Shown here: positions 23,910 through 31,792 of the stretch, piece after piece
Position numbering within the stretch: position 1 is the stretch's first letter
Layout: every line of letters begins with the position of its first letter
Source of the DNA: UBA4285 sp050944355
GTDB taxonomy: Bacteria > Bacillota > Clostridia > Lachnospirales > Lachnospiraceae
DNA: 64,000 nt
Direction: 5' to 3'
Assembly: GCA_050944355.1 (NCBI GenBank)
Contig: JBMNQX010000001.1
Span: 186,001-250,000 of the forward strand
Program-made: the position numbers and the translations under genes
The notes under the pieces: model-generated
Seen by the model: the letters and a program-made list of their open reading frames with translations, nothing else
What the model was told of the DNA's origin: nothing
The model's database searches: none

Positions 23910-25433
23910 ATGTCCGAAAAATACATTATGGCTCTGGATTCCGGGACGACAAGCAACCGCTGCATTCTGTTCAACAGGAATGGCGAAGTGTGTTCGGTAT
24001 CCCAGCGGGAATTCCGGCAGTATTATCCGAAACCGGGGTGGGTCGAACACGACGGCAACGAGATCTGGGCTTCCCAGCTCTCCGTGGCGGTCGAAGCCAT
24101 GCAGAAAATCAACATCACGGCGTCGGACATTGTCTCGATCGGAATCACGAACCAAAGAGAGACGACTCTGGTCTGGGACAAAAAGACCGGAGAGCCCATT
24201 TATCATGCCATCGTGTGGCAGTGCCGAAGGACAGCGGATTACACGGATAAGCTGGCCGCGGAGGGGTATGGAGACATGATCCGGGAAAAGACCGGGCTGA
24301 TTCTTGATCCCTATTTTTCCGGCACAAAGCTCAAGTGGATTCTTGACCATGTAGAAGGTGCGCGAGAGCGCGCCAGAAACGGCGAACTGCTCTTCGGGAC
24401 AGTCGAGACATGGCTCATCTGGAAACTCACGCGCGGAAGAGTTCACGTGACAGACTATTCGAACGCGTCCCGCACGATGATGTTCAACATCCACACCCTC
24501 AAGTGGGACGATGATATTCTCAGACTCCTGGACATCCCGCGGCAGATGCTCCCGCAGATCGTTCCGTCAAGCCAGATCTACGGGTACACCGACGAATCGT
24601 TTTTCGGGCGCGAGATCGCAATCAGCGGCGCCGCGGGCGACCAGCAGTCGGCGCTGTTCGGGCAGACGTGCTATCAGCCGGGCGAAGTCAAGAATACATA
24701 CGGAACAGGCGGCTTCCTGCTGATGAACACGGGCAGCAAACCAGTGAACTCAACGCACGGACTTCTTACCACGGTGGCCTGGGGTCTTGACGGTGAGATC
24801 ACGTATGCGCTTGAAGGCTCGATTTTTATCGCGGGTGCAGCGATTCAGTGGCTCCGCGATGAGATGCGCCTCATCGATTCCTCGGAAGATTCTGAGTACA
24901 TGGCAAAAAAGGTGAAGGATACGGCCGGCTGTTATGTGGTCCCGGCATTCGCGGGACTCGGCGCACCGCACTGGGATCCGTACGCGAGAGGAACCATTGT
25001 CGGCATCACCCGCGGCGTGAATAAATATCACATCATCCGGGCGACGCTGGACTCACTTGCCTATCAGGTAAATGACGTCCTGAAAGCGATGTGCGCGGAT
25101 TCCGGCATCGATCTGTATGCTCTGAAGGTCGACGGCGGGGCCAGCCACAACAACTATCTGCTCCAGACGCAGGCCGATATCAGCAACATTCCGGTCATGC
25201 GGCCGAAATGTGTCGAGACCACGGCGATGGGCGCGGCTTATCTCTCGGGCCTTGCGTCCGGTTTCTGGAACGACAGAGAAGAACTGAGCCGCATCTGGCA
25301 GGCCGACCGGACGTTCCAGCCGGCGATCGATGAAGAGACCAGAAAACGCAAGGTTGACGGATGGAACAAAGCTGTCCGGTATTCCTTCGGCTGGGCGAGA
25401 GAAGACTGGAACGACGGACCATTGAAGAAGTAA
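23910..25433 (+). CDS. glpK: Glycerol kinase
   Basis: A 507-residue FGGY-family kinase that phosphorylates glycerol to glycerol-3-phosphate in the cytoplasm. Seen: MALDSGTTSNRCILF (phosphate 1 motif), WVEHDGNEIW, the substrate block ITNQRETTLVWDKKTG, and the FGGY signatures GGFLLMNTGSKPV and VDGGASHNNYLLQTQ. The usual His phosphorylated by PTS in Firmicutes GlpK lies in the activation loop; I did not find a clear counterpart. It is the first gene of a four-gene glycerol operon; no glpF is present here. Confidence 0.96.
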   Translation: MSEKYIMALDSGTTSNRCILFNRNGEVCSVSQREFRQYYPKPGWVEHDGNEIWASQLSVAVEAMQKINITASDIVSIGITNQRETTLVWDKKTGEPIYHAIVWQCRRTADYTDKLAAEGYGDMIREKTGLILDPYFSGTKLKWILDHVEGARERARNGELLFGTVETWLIWKLTRGRVHVTDYSNASRTMMFNIHTLKWDDDILRLLDIPRQMLPQIVPSSQIYGYTDESFFGREIAISGAAGDQQSALFGQTCYQPGEVKNTYGTGGFLLMNTGSKPVNSTHGLLTTVAWGLDGEITYALEGSIFIAGAAIQWLRDEMRLIDSSEDSEYMAKKVKDTAGCYVVPAFAGLGAPHWDPYARGTIVGITRGVNKYHIIRATLDSLAYQVNDVLKAMCADSGIDLYALKVDGGASHNNYLLQTQADISNIPVMRPKCVETTAMGAAYLSGLASGFWNDREELSRIWQADRTFQPAIDEETRKRKVDGWNKAVRYSFGWAREDWNDGPLKK

Positions 25434-25468
25434 CCAGCAAATATTTTGCTGAAGATAAGGAGAAGCAC

Positions 25469-26914
25469 ATGTACGATGTTATCATCATCGGTGCCGGCGT
25501 CACGGGATGCTCGATTGCAAGAGAGCTGTCCCGCTACAAGCTGAAGACGCTGGTACTGGAAAAAGGTGAAGATGTCTGCACCGGCACGTCAAAGGCTAAT
25601 TCAGCCATTGTGCACGCCGGCTATGACGCCGTGCCGGGAACGCTGAAAGCAAAGCTCAACCGCCGGGGCAATGAGATGATGGGCGAGGTCGCCGAAGAAC
25701 TTGACGTTCCGTTCTCGCGCATCGGGTCTTTTGTGGTATGTCTGAAGAACGACGACCCGCAGAAGCTCCAGGACCTCTATGACAGGGGCATTGAAAACGG
25801 CATCAAAGGACTTGAGATCATCACGGACATTGATCGTCTCCACAAGATGGAGCCGAATCTTTCCGACGACGTGGTTTCCGCTCTTTACGCGCCGACGGCG
25901 GGTATCATCTGCCCGTTCCTCCTGACAATCGGGATGGCGGAAAATGCCTATACAAACGGCGTCGAATTCAATTTCGACGAAGAAGTGGCGAGCGTGGCGA
26001 AGAAAGACGGCGGCTATGAAATAAAGACAAATGCCGGCACATACGAGACAAAGATCGTCGTAAACGCGGCAGGTGTTTACGCTGACAAGATTCACAACAT
26101 GGTGAGCGCGAAGAAAATTCACATCACGGCCCGCAAAGGCGAGTACTGCCTGCTGGATCACACAGCCGGCGATCATGTGAAGCACACGATTTTCGTTCTC
26201 CCGAACGAGTACGGGAAAGGCATTCTGGTTTCTCCGACGATTCACGGGAACCTTCTCCTCGGGCCGACGGCCGTCGATGTCGAAGACAAAGAGGCGACGA
26301 ACACCACTGCCTGGGGACTCAACGAAGTCAACACGAAGTGTTTCCGCGGCGTAAAGAATATCCCGACAAGGGAAGTAATCACTTCTTTCGCCGGACTCCG
26401 CGCCCACGAGGACGGAGATGACTTTGTCATCGGTGAGGCAGAAGACGCGGCCGGATTCTTTGACGCGGCCGGCATTGAGTCGCCCGGACTCACATCGGCG
26501 CCGGCCATCGGCGAGATGGTGGCAGGCGAGATCGCCGAAAAACTTTCCGCGCAGAAGAACGAAGCGTTCAACGGAAAGCGCAAGGGAATTCTCGACCCGA
26601 AGAAGCTTACGCTCGAGGAGCGCAACGAGCTGATCAAAAAGAATCCGTCGTACGGCACAATTATCTGCCGCTGCGAGTCTGTAACAGAAGGCGAGATCAT
26701 CGACGCGATCACAAGACCGCTGGGCGCCAGGTCGCTCGACGGAGTCAAGAGAAGAGTCCGCGCGGGCATGGGAAGATGCCAGGCTGGATTCTGCTCACCG
26801 CGTGTCATGGATCTGCTCAAGAAATATCGGAACGTTCCGATGACGGAAGTCACCAAGAGCGGCGGCAAGTCTCAGATCGTTTTCGGATACAGCAAAAAGA
26901 GTGAGGAGGCTTGA
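25469..26914 (+). CDS. Anaerobic glycerol-3-phosphate dehydrogenase-type FAD protein (GlpA-like, with BFD-like domain)
   Basis: A 481-residue flavoprotein. N-terminal FAD fold: VIIIGAGVTGCSIARELSR. A DAO-family substrate domain follows (NSAIVHAGYDAVPGTLKAKL; LVSPTIHGNLLLGPTA). The C-terminal ~100 residues form a BFD-type [2Fe-2S]-binding domain with cysteines in IICRCESVTEGEI and GMGRCQAGFCSP. With glpK before and the FAD protein plus DUF1667 after, this is the clostridial form of G3P oxidation to dihydroxyacetone phosphate. ATG 25469 has AAGGAG upstream; the longer frame into glpK is rejected. Confidence 0.88.
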   Translation: MYDVIIIGAGVTGCSIARELSRYKLKTLVLEKGEDVCTGTSKANSAIVHAGYDAVPGTLKAKLNRRGNEMMGEVAEELDVPFSRIGSFVVCLKNDDPQKLQDLYDRGIENGIKGLEIITDIDRLHKMEPNLSDDVVSALYAPTAGIICPFLLTIGMAENAYTNGVEFNFDEEVASVAKKDGGYEIKTNAGTYETKIVVNAAGVYADKIHNMVSAKKIHITARKGEYCLLDHTAGDHVKHTIFVLPNEYGKGILVSPTIHGNLLLGPTAVDVEDKEATNTTAWGLNEVNTKCFRGVKNIPTREVITSFAGLRAHEDGDDFVIGEAEDAAGFFDAAGIESPGLTSAPAIGEMVAGEIAEKLSAQKNEAFNGKRKGILDPKKLTLEERNELIKKNPSYGTIICRCESVTEGEIIDAITRPLGARSLDGVKRRVRAGMGRCQAGFCSPRVMDLLKKYRNVPMTEVTKSGGKSQIVFGYSKKSEEA

Positions 26915-26919
26915 GAGAT

Positions 26920-28182
26920 ATGAAGAATTGTGATCTGGTGATCATAGGCGGCGGTCCGGCAGGACTGGCAGCAGCTGTTTCCGCATATGATGCCGGCATT
27001 CGGGACATTCTGATTCTCGAGCGCGACAATTGTCTCGGCGGCATCCTCAATCAGTGCATTCACAACGGCTTCGGTCTTCACACGTTCAAGGAAGAACTGA
27101 CAGGACCGGAATATGCGGACCGTTTCATCAAACAGGTGCTCGAGCGCAAGATCGAGTATAAACTTTCAACGATGGTCATGGACATCTCTCCGGAAAAGGT
27201 TGTCACGGCCATGAACCGCGAGGACGGCATGTTCCAGCTTCAGGCAAAAGCCGTCATTCTGGCCATGGGCTGCCGCGAGAGGCCGAGAGGCGCCCTGAAC
27301 ATTCCGGGATACCGTCCGGCCGGCATTTTCTCAGCCGGCACTGCACAGCGCCTGATCAATATCGAAGGCTATATGCCGGGGCGCGAGGTTGTCATTCTCG
27401 GGTCCGGCGACATCGGCCTGATCATGGCGAGACGAATGACGCTCGAAGGCGCGAAAGTAAAGGTTGTGGCGGAAATCATGCCGTACTCCGGCGGGCTGAA
27501 GAGAAACATCGTTCAGTGCCTCGATGATTTCGGCATTCCGCTCAAACTTTCCCACACGCTGGTCGATATCCGCGGCAAGGAAAGAGTTGAAGGCGTCACG
27601 ATCGCCCAGGTAGACGAGCACATGAAGCCGATTCCGGGGACGGAAGAGGATTACGACTGCGACACCATCCTCCTTTCGGTAGGACTTCTCCCGGAGAACG
27701 AGCTCAGCAAGAGCGCGGGCGTGGCCCTGAATCCTGTGACGAGAGGCGCATTTGTCAATGACAGGCTTGAGACCAGTATCGACGGTGTATTTGCCTGCGG
27801 CAATGTCCTTCACGTTCACGATCTGGTTGACTACGTTTCCGAAGAGGCGGCGGCAGCCGGGCGCCACGCGGCTGAGTACATCCAGAAGGGCGAAGTGAAG
27901 AGTAAAATGCCGATTCCGGTCAAGGCCGTGGACGGTGTCCGCTACACGGTTCCGACGACGATCGACCCGCAGCTGTGCGATGACAATGTCACTGTGCGTT
28001 TCCGCGTCGGCAAAGTATTCAAGAATTCCTGCATCAGCGTATACCTGAATGACGAGCGCATTCAGCACCGCAGGAAGCAGATCATGGCGCCGGGCGAGAT
28101 GGAACAGGTTATTCTGCCGAAGAAGACGCTGCTGGCCAAGGAAGGCCTGAAAGAAATTACGGTCAAGATCGAGGAGGCCTGA
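26920..28182 (+). CDS. NAD(P)/FAD-dependent oxidoreductase (second subunit of the G3P dehydrogenase set)
   Basis: A 420-residue two-nucleotide-domain flavoprotein: FAD motif LVIIGGGPAGLAAAVSAYDAG, ILAMGCRERPRG, second Rossmann motif VVILGSGDIGLIMARRM, and the closing FAD motif DGVFACGNVLHVHD. Cysteines LNQCIHNGFG resemble hydrogen-cyanide/opine oxidase-like reductases. It is likely the electron-transfer partner of the upstream GlpA-like protein (context). ATG 26920 is preferred because GAGGAGG is 10 bases upstream; a TTG at 26911 would be only one base from it. Confidence 0.85.
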   Translation: MKNCDLVIIGGGPAGLAAAVSAYDAGIRDILILERDNCLGGILNQCIHNGFGLHTFKEELTGPEYADRFIKQVLERKIEYKLSTMVMDISPEKVVTAMNREDGMFQLQAKAVILAMGCRERPRGALNIPGYRPAGIFSAGTAQRLINIEGYMPGREVVILGSGDIGLIMARRMTLEGAKVKVVAEIMPYSGGLKRNIVQCLDDFGIPLKLSHTLVDIRGKERVEGVTIAQVDEHMKPIPGTEEDYDCDTILLSVGLLPENELSKSAGVALNPVTRGAFVNDRLETSIDGVFACGNVLHVHDLVDYVSEEAAAAGRHAAEYIQKGEVKSKMPIPVKAVDGVRYTVPTTIDPQLCDDNVTVRFRVGKVFKNSCISVYLNDERIQHRRKQIMAPGEMEQVILPKKTLLAKEGLKEITVKIEEA

Positions 28183-28183
28183 T

Positions 28184-28555
28184 ATGAAGGAGACAAAGCA
28201 TCTTACCTGTATCTGCTGCCCGATGGGCTGCCAGATTTCAGTGGATCTGGAAGACGGTGAAGTGAAGAAAATCACCGGCAATACCTGCAAGAGAGGCGAG
28301 ATTTACGCGGCGAAGGAAGTCGTGTCTCCGACGCGTGTCGTGACGACGACGGTAAAGGTTGACGGCGGTGAACTGCCGGTTGTTTCCGTCAAGACGGAGA
28401 AAGATATCCCGAAGGGAAAGATCTTTGACGTCATGGCTGCCGTTGAAAATGTTCGTGTCGCGGCTCCTGTCGCGATTGGCGACGTGATTCTGCCGAATGT
28501 GGCAGACACCGGTGTGAACATTGTGGCGACAAAGAACATCGCAAAAGTGAGCTGA
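28184..28555 (+). CDS. DUF1667 domain protein
   Basis: A 123-residue protein with the N-terminal cysteine pattern CICCPMGC and a fourth/fifth Cys in NTCKRGEIYA, suggesting a small iron-sulfur or zinc site. The rest is the beta-rich DUF1667 domain (PTRVVTTTVKV, PKGKIFDVM). DUF1667 proteins are regularly encoded after clostridial GlpA-like and FAD reductase genes, so a role as electron-carrying third subunit is inferred. It starts one base after the previous stop with GAGGAGG upstream. Confidence 0.88.
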   Translation: MKETKHLTCICCPMGCQISVDLEDGEVKKITGNTCKRGEIYAAKEVVSPTRVVTTTVKVDGGELPVVSVKTEKDIPKGKIFDVMAAVENVRVAAPVAIGDVILPNVADTGVNIVATKNIAKVS

Positions 28556-28577
28556 GTGACAGAAAGCATTTGTCATG

Positions 28578-28616
28578 GGCAGAGGAATCGCGGGAAGCGT
28601 TTTCTCTGCCTTTTTT
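28578..28616 (+). terminator. Terminator of the glycerol operon
   Basis: GGCAGAG/CTCTGCC arms with an A-T extension, followed by six T. It is flanked on both sides by copies of the TGACAAATGC motif (28567-28575 reversed, 28641-28649 direct). Confidence 0.8.
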
Positions 28617-28685
28617 ATGCGTTTTTCTGCCGTTTGTGTATGACAAATGCTACGCGTCTGTAAAATTTATTAAGCTTCTATGAAA

Positions 28686-28712
28686 TTAGCACTCAACAGT
28701 TGACAGTGCTAA
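28686..28712. promoter_or_regulatory. CIRCE operator (HrcA site) of clpB
   Basis: TTAGCACTC-N9-CAGTGCTAA, one mismatch from the consensus, 91 bases upstream of the clpB ATG and close downstream of a likely TAAAAT -10. Confidence 0.92.
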
Positions 28713-28803
28713 CAATCAGTGGTAGAAATGATGTGAAAGGAAAAAGGGATCTCAAAGAAACCGCGAAAACACGGACAAAGATCCCGGGGAAGAAGGTGAT
28801 ACC

Positions 28804-31416
28804 ATGAACATCAGCAAATTTACACAGAAATCCATCGAAGCACTGAACGGAAGTGAAAAGGTCGCGTACGATTACGGCAACCAGACAATCGATCAGGAGC
28901 ATTTTCTGTATAGCCTGATGACGGTTGAGGACAGCCTGATCGCGAGTCTGATCGAAAAGATGGGTATCGATAAAGACAGCTTTATGAACAGCCTTGAAAG
29001 TCTTCTTCAGAAGAAGGTCAAGGTTTCCGGCTCCAATGTGCAGAGGCAGATCAGCCCGTCGCTGAATGACGCCCTGCTCGGAGCGGAAGATATCGCAAAG
29101 CGCATGGGTGATTCCTATGTGTCGGTTGAACACCTGATGCTCTCGCTGATTGCTTCGCCTAATGAGGGAATCAAAAGTCTTTTCCGCCAGTACGGCGTGA
29201 CCAAAGACAAATTCCTGAAGGCTCTGCAGTCAGTCAGAGGGGACCAGGCGGTGACAACCGACAACCCGGAAGTCACTTACGATACACTGAAAAAATATGC
29301 GACGGATCTGACAGAGGCGGCGCAGGAAGGCAAGCTCGACCCTGTCATCGGACGGGACGAAGAGATTCGCAATGTGATCCGGATTCTGTCCCGCAAGACC
29401 AAGAATAATCCGATTCTGATCGGTGAACCGGGCGTCGGCAAGACGGCCGTCGTGGAAGGTCTGGCACAGCGGATCGTCAGAAAGGACGTCCCGGACGGAC
29501 TCAAGGACAAGAAACTGTATTCGCTGGATATGGGTTCTCTCATCGCCGGCGCCAAGTACAGAGGTGAATTCGAGGAGAGACTGAAGGGCGTTCTGAATGA
29601 AGTGAAGAAGAGCGAAGGACAGATCATTCTGTTCATCGATGAGATTCACAATATCGTAGGAGCCGGAAAGACAGAAGGCTCCATGGACGCCGGCAACATG
29701 CTCAAACCGATGCTTGCGCGCGGCGAACTGCACTGCATCGGCGCCACGACGCTCGACGAGTACCGGAAATATCTCGAGAAGGACGCTGCGCTCGAACGCC
29801 GGTTCCAGCCGGTCATGGTCGACGAGCCGTCGGTAGAGGACACGATTTCCATCCTGCGCGGCCTGAAGGAGCGCTATGAGAATTATCACGGCGTCAAGAT
29901 CACGGACGGCGCGCTTGTATCCGCGGCTACGCTATCCAAGCGTTACATTTCGGACCGGTTCCTGCCGGACAAGGCGATCGACCTCGTGGATGAGGCCTGC
30001 GCCATGATCAAGACAGAACTGAATTCGATGCCGACCGAGCTGGATGAGCTTCACAGAAAGATCATGCAGCTGGAGATCGAGCAGACAGCGCTGAAGAAAG
30101 AAACCGACAATCTGAGCCGAGAGAGACTGGCCGATCTGGAGAAAGAACTCAGCGAGCTGAACAGTCAGTATTCCGAGAGACTCGCGAAGTGGAAGAACGA
30201 GAAGGCGGCAGTCGATGAGACTCACAAACTGAGAGATAAGATCGAGAAGCTGCACACGGAAATCGAAAAGGCGCAGCGAGACTATGATCTGGACAAGGCT
30301 GCCAAGCTGCAGTACGGCGAACTTCCGCAGGCTGAGGCGCAGCTGAAAGAGGCCGAGAAGAAAGTATCCAAGAAGGATATGGATCTGGTTCACGAGAGCG
30401 TCACGGAAAATGAAATCGCAAAAATCGTTTCCCGCTGGACCGGCATTCCGGTCGCGAAGCTTTCCGAGACCGAGAGGCAGAAGACGCTGCATCTCGCTGA
30501 TGAGCTTCACAAGCGCGTCATCGGACAGGACGAGGGCGTGCAGAAGGTCACAGAGGCCATCATGCGCAGCAAGGCCGGCATCAAGGACCCGAGCAAACCG
30601 ATCGGTTCGTTCATGTTCCTCGGTCCTACCGGCGTCGGCAAGACAGAACTCGCAAAAGCTCTCGCAGCCGCACTGTTTGACGATGAGAACAACATGGTCC
30701 GCATCGATATGAGTGAGTACATGGAGAAGTATTCTGTCTCCCGTCTCATCGGTGCGCCTCCGGGGTATGTCGGATACGATGAGGGCGGTCAGCTGACAGA
30801 AGCTGTGCGCAGAAAGCCATACTCGGTAGTCCTTTTTGATGAAGTTGAGAAGGCTCATCCGGATGTGTTCAATGTGCTTCTGCAGGTTCTCGACGACGGC
30901 CGTATCACGGACTCGCAGGGCCGCACGGTGGATTTCAAGAACACGATTATCATCATGACCAGCAACATCGGTTCGGATATCCTGCTGAACGGCATCGACG
31001 ACAAGGGTGATATAAAGCCGGAGGCTGAGGCGGCTGTCATGCAGCAGCTGCATGCGCACTTCCGTCCGGAATTCCTGAACCGTCTCGATGAGATCATTCT
31101 CTTTAAGCCGCTCACAAAGGACAACATCAGCAAGATCGTCGATCTGATGATGAACGAGGTCAACGGCAGACTGACAGACCGCGAGATCACCGTGGAGCTC
31201 ACGGATGCCGCGAGACAGTATGTCATCGACAACGGGTTTGATCCGCAGTACGGCGCAAGACCTCTCCGCAGATATCTGCAGAGAACGGTTGACACGCTGG
31301 CCGCGAAGCAGATTCTCGCCGGCAACATCAGCGAAGGCGACACGATTGAGATTGATCTCGAAAACGGTCAGCTCATCGCCAGAGACAAAAAGCCGGTTCA
31401 GGCAGAGAATGCCTGA
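28804..31416 (+). CDS. clpB: ATP-dependent chaperone ClpB
   Basis: An 870-residue hexameric AAA+ disaggregase working with DnaK. Order: Clp N-domain (about residues 1-145, two repeats), first AAA+ module with Walker A GEPGVGKTAVVE and Walker B ILFIDEIHNIVGAG, the middle coiled coil (about residues 400-525, ELDELHRKIMQLEIEQTAL and onward) that marks ClpB and separates it from ClpC, second AAA+ module with GPTGVGKTELAKAL and VVLFDEVEKAHPDV, and the C-terminal D2-small domain (GARPLRRYLQRTVDTL). The CIRCE upstream implies HrcA repression. Confidence 0.97.
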   Translation: MNISKFTQKSIEALNGSEKVAYDYGNQTIDQEHFLYSLMTVEDSLIASLIEKMGIDKDSFMNSLESLLQKKVKVSGSNVQRQISPSLNDALLGAEDIAKRMGDSYVSVEHLMLSLIASPNEGIKSLFRQYGVTKDKFLKALQSVRGDQAVTTDNPEVTYDTLKKYATDLTEAAQEGKLDPVIGRDEEIRNVIRILSRKTKNNPILIGEPGVGKTAVVEGLAQRIVRKDVPDGLKDKKLYSLDMGSLIAGAKYRGEFEERLKGVLNEVKKSEGQIILFIDEIHNIVGAGKTEGSMDAGNMLKPMLARGELHCIGATTLDEYRKYLEKDAALERRFQPVMVDEPSVEDTISILRGLKERYENYHGVKITDGALVSAATLSKRYISDRFLPDKAIDLVDEACAMIKTELNSMPTELDELHRKIMQLEIEQTALKKETDNLSRERLADLEKELSELNSQYSERLAKWKNEKAAVDETHKLRDKIEKLHTEIEKAQRDYDLDKAAKLQYGELPQAEAQLKEAEKKVSKKDMDLVHESVTENEIAKIVSRWTGIPVAKLSETERQKTLHLADELHKRVIGQDEGVQKVTEAIMRSKAGIKDPSKPIGSFMFLGPTGVGKTELAKALAAALFDDENNMVRIDMSEYMEKYSVSRLIGAPPGYVGYDEGGQLTEAVRRKPYSVVLFDEVEKAHPDVFNVLLQVLDDGRITDSQGRTVDFKNTIIIMTSNIGSDILLNGIDDKGDIKPEAEAAVMQQLHAHFRPEFLNRLDEIILFKPLTKDNISKIVDLMMNEVNGRLTDREITVELTDAARQYVIDNGFDPQYGARPLRRYLQRTVDTLAAKQILAGNISEGDTIEIDLENGQLIARDKKPVQAENA

Positions 31417-31469
31417 TGAATGAGACCTGAAACGGGCCTGTGACATATCGGCAAGTTTTTCGAAAAGAG

Positions 31470-31568
31470 GCTTCCGCACTAAATGGCGGCCTTTCTTTCG
31501 GGCAGACAGGATGAAACCAAATGCCTGAGTCCGGAAGAAGGGAGCCGGATGGTGCGGGGGCTTTTTTT
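31470..31568 (+). ncRNA. Long structured element after clpB ending in a terminator
   Basis: Outer 10-bp stem (31470-31479 with 31552-31561, two G-T pairs) followed by seven T. It encloses about 70 bases with its own hairpin TCCGG/CCGGA (31530-31549). It serves as the clpB terminator; the elaborated interior suggests it might also be a small RNA. The rest of the 377-base gap up to ppdK holds the ppdK promoter and operator-like repeat and no gene. Confidence 0.5.
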
Positions 31569-31713
31569 GGCTCCAGATTGGTCTCAGTTCACCGGTGCTT
31601 CTTTTGAATTTGAACATTTTCCGTCGGATTCTGTTCGGCAGAGGGCGCATTTTCAGGCGCGCCGCGGTCTATGATTTACGAAATTTCTGTGAAATCGGGT
31701 AAAACATTTGTCA

Positions 31714-31727
31714 TGTAAGAACTTACA
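31714..31727. promoter_or_regulatory. Inverted repeat just upstream of the ppdK promoter
   Basis: TGTAAG-AA-CTTACA, a perfect 6-bp-arm palindrome ending four bases before the -35. It abuts a copy of the TGACAAATG motif (31705-31713, reverse). A candidate regulator site. Confidence 0.5.
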
Positions 31728-31731
31728 ATAA

Positions 31732-31760
31732 TTGTTAAAAACCGGCCGGTGTGCTAAAAT
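31732..31760 (+). promoter_or_regulatory. Promoter of ppdK
   Basis: TTGTTA (31732-31737) and TAAAAT (31755-31760), 17-base spacing, with TG extension (TGC TAAAAT). Confidence 0.8.
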
Positions 31761-31792
31761 TTTTCAAACAGTTATAGATTTGGAGGACTAAT

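Noticed and set aside
31520..31550. Possible SRP RNA (GTCCGGAAG stretch inside the clpB 3' element)
   Set aside because: The sequence resembles the SRP helix 8 loop, but the closing pairs around the GGAA do not form and the symmetric internal loop is missing.
29932..31650. A 572-codon open frame opposite clpB
   Set aside because: Antisense shadow of clpB; composition is that of a reversed coding frame, with no domain.
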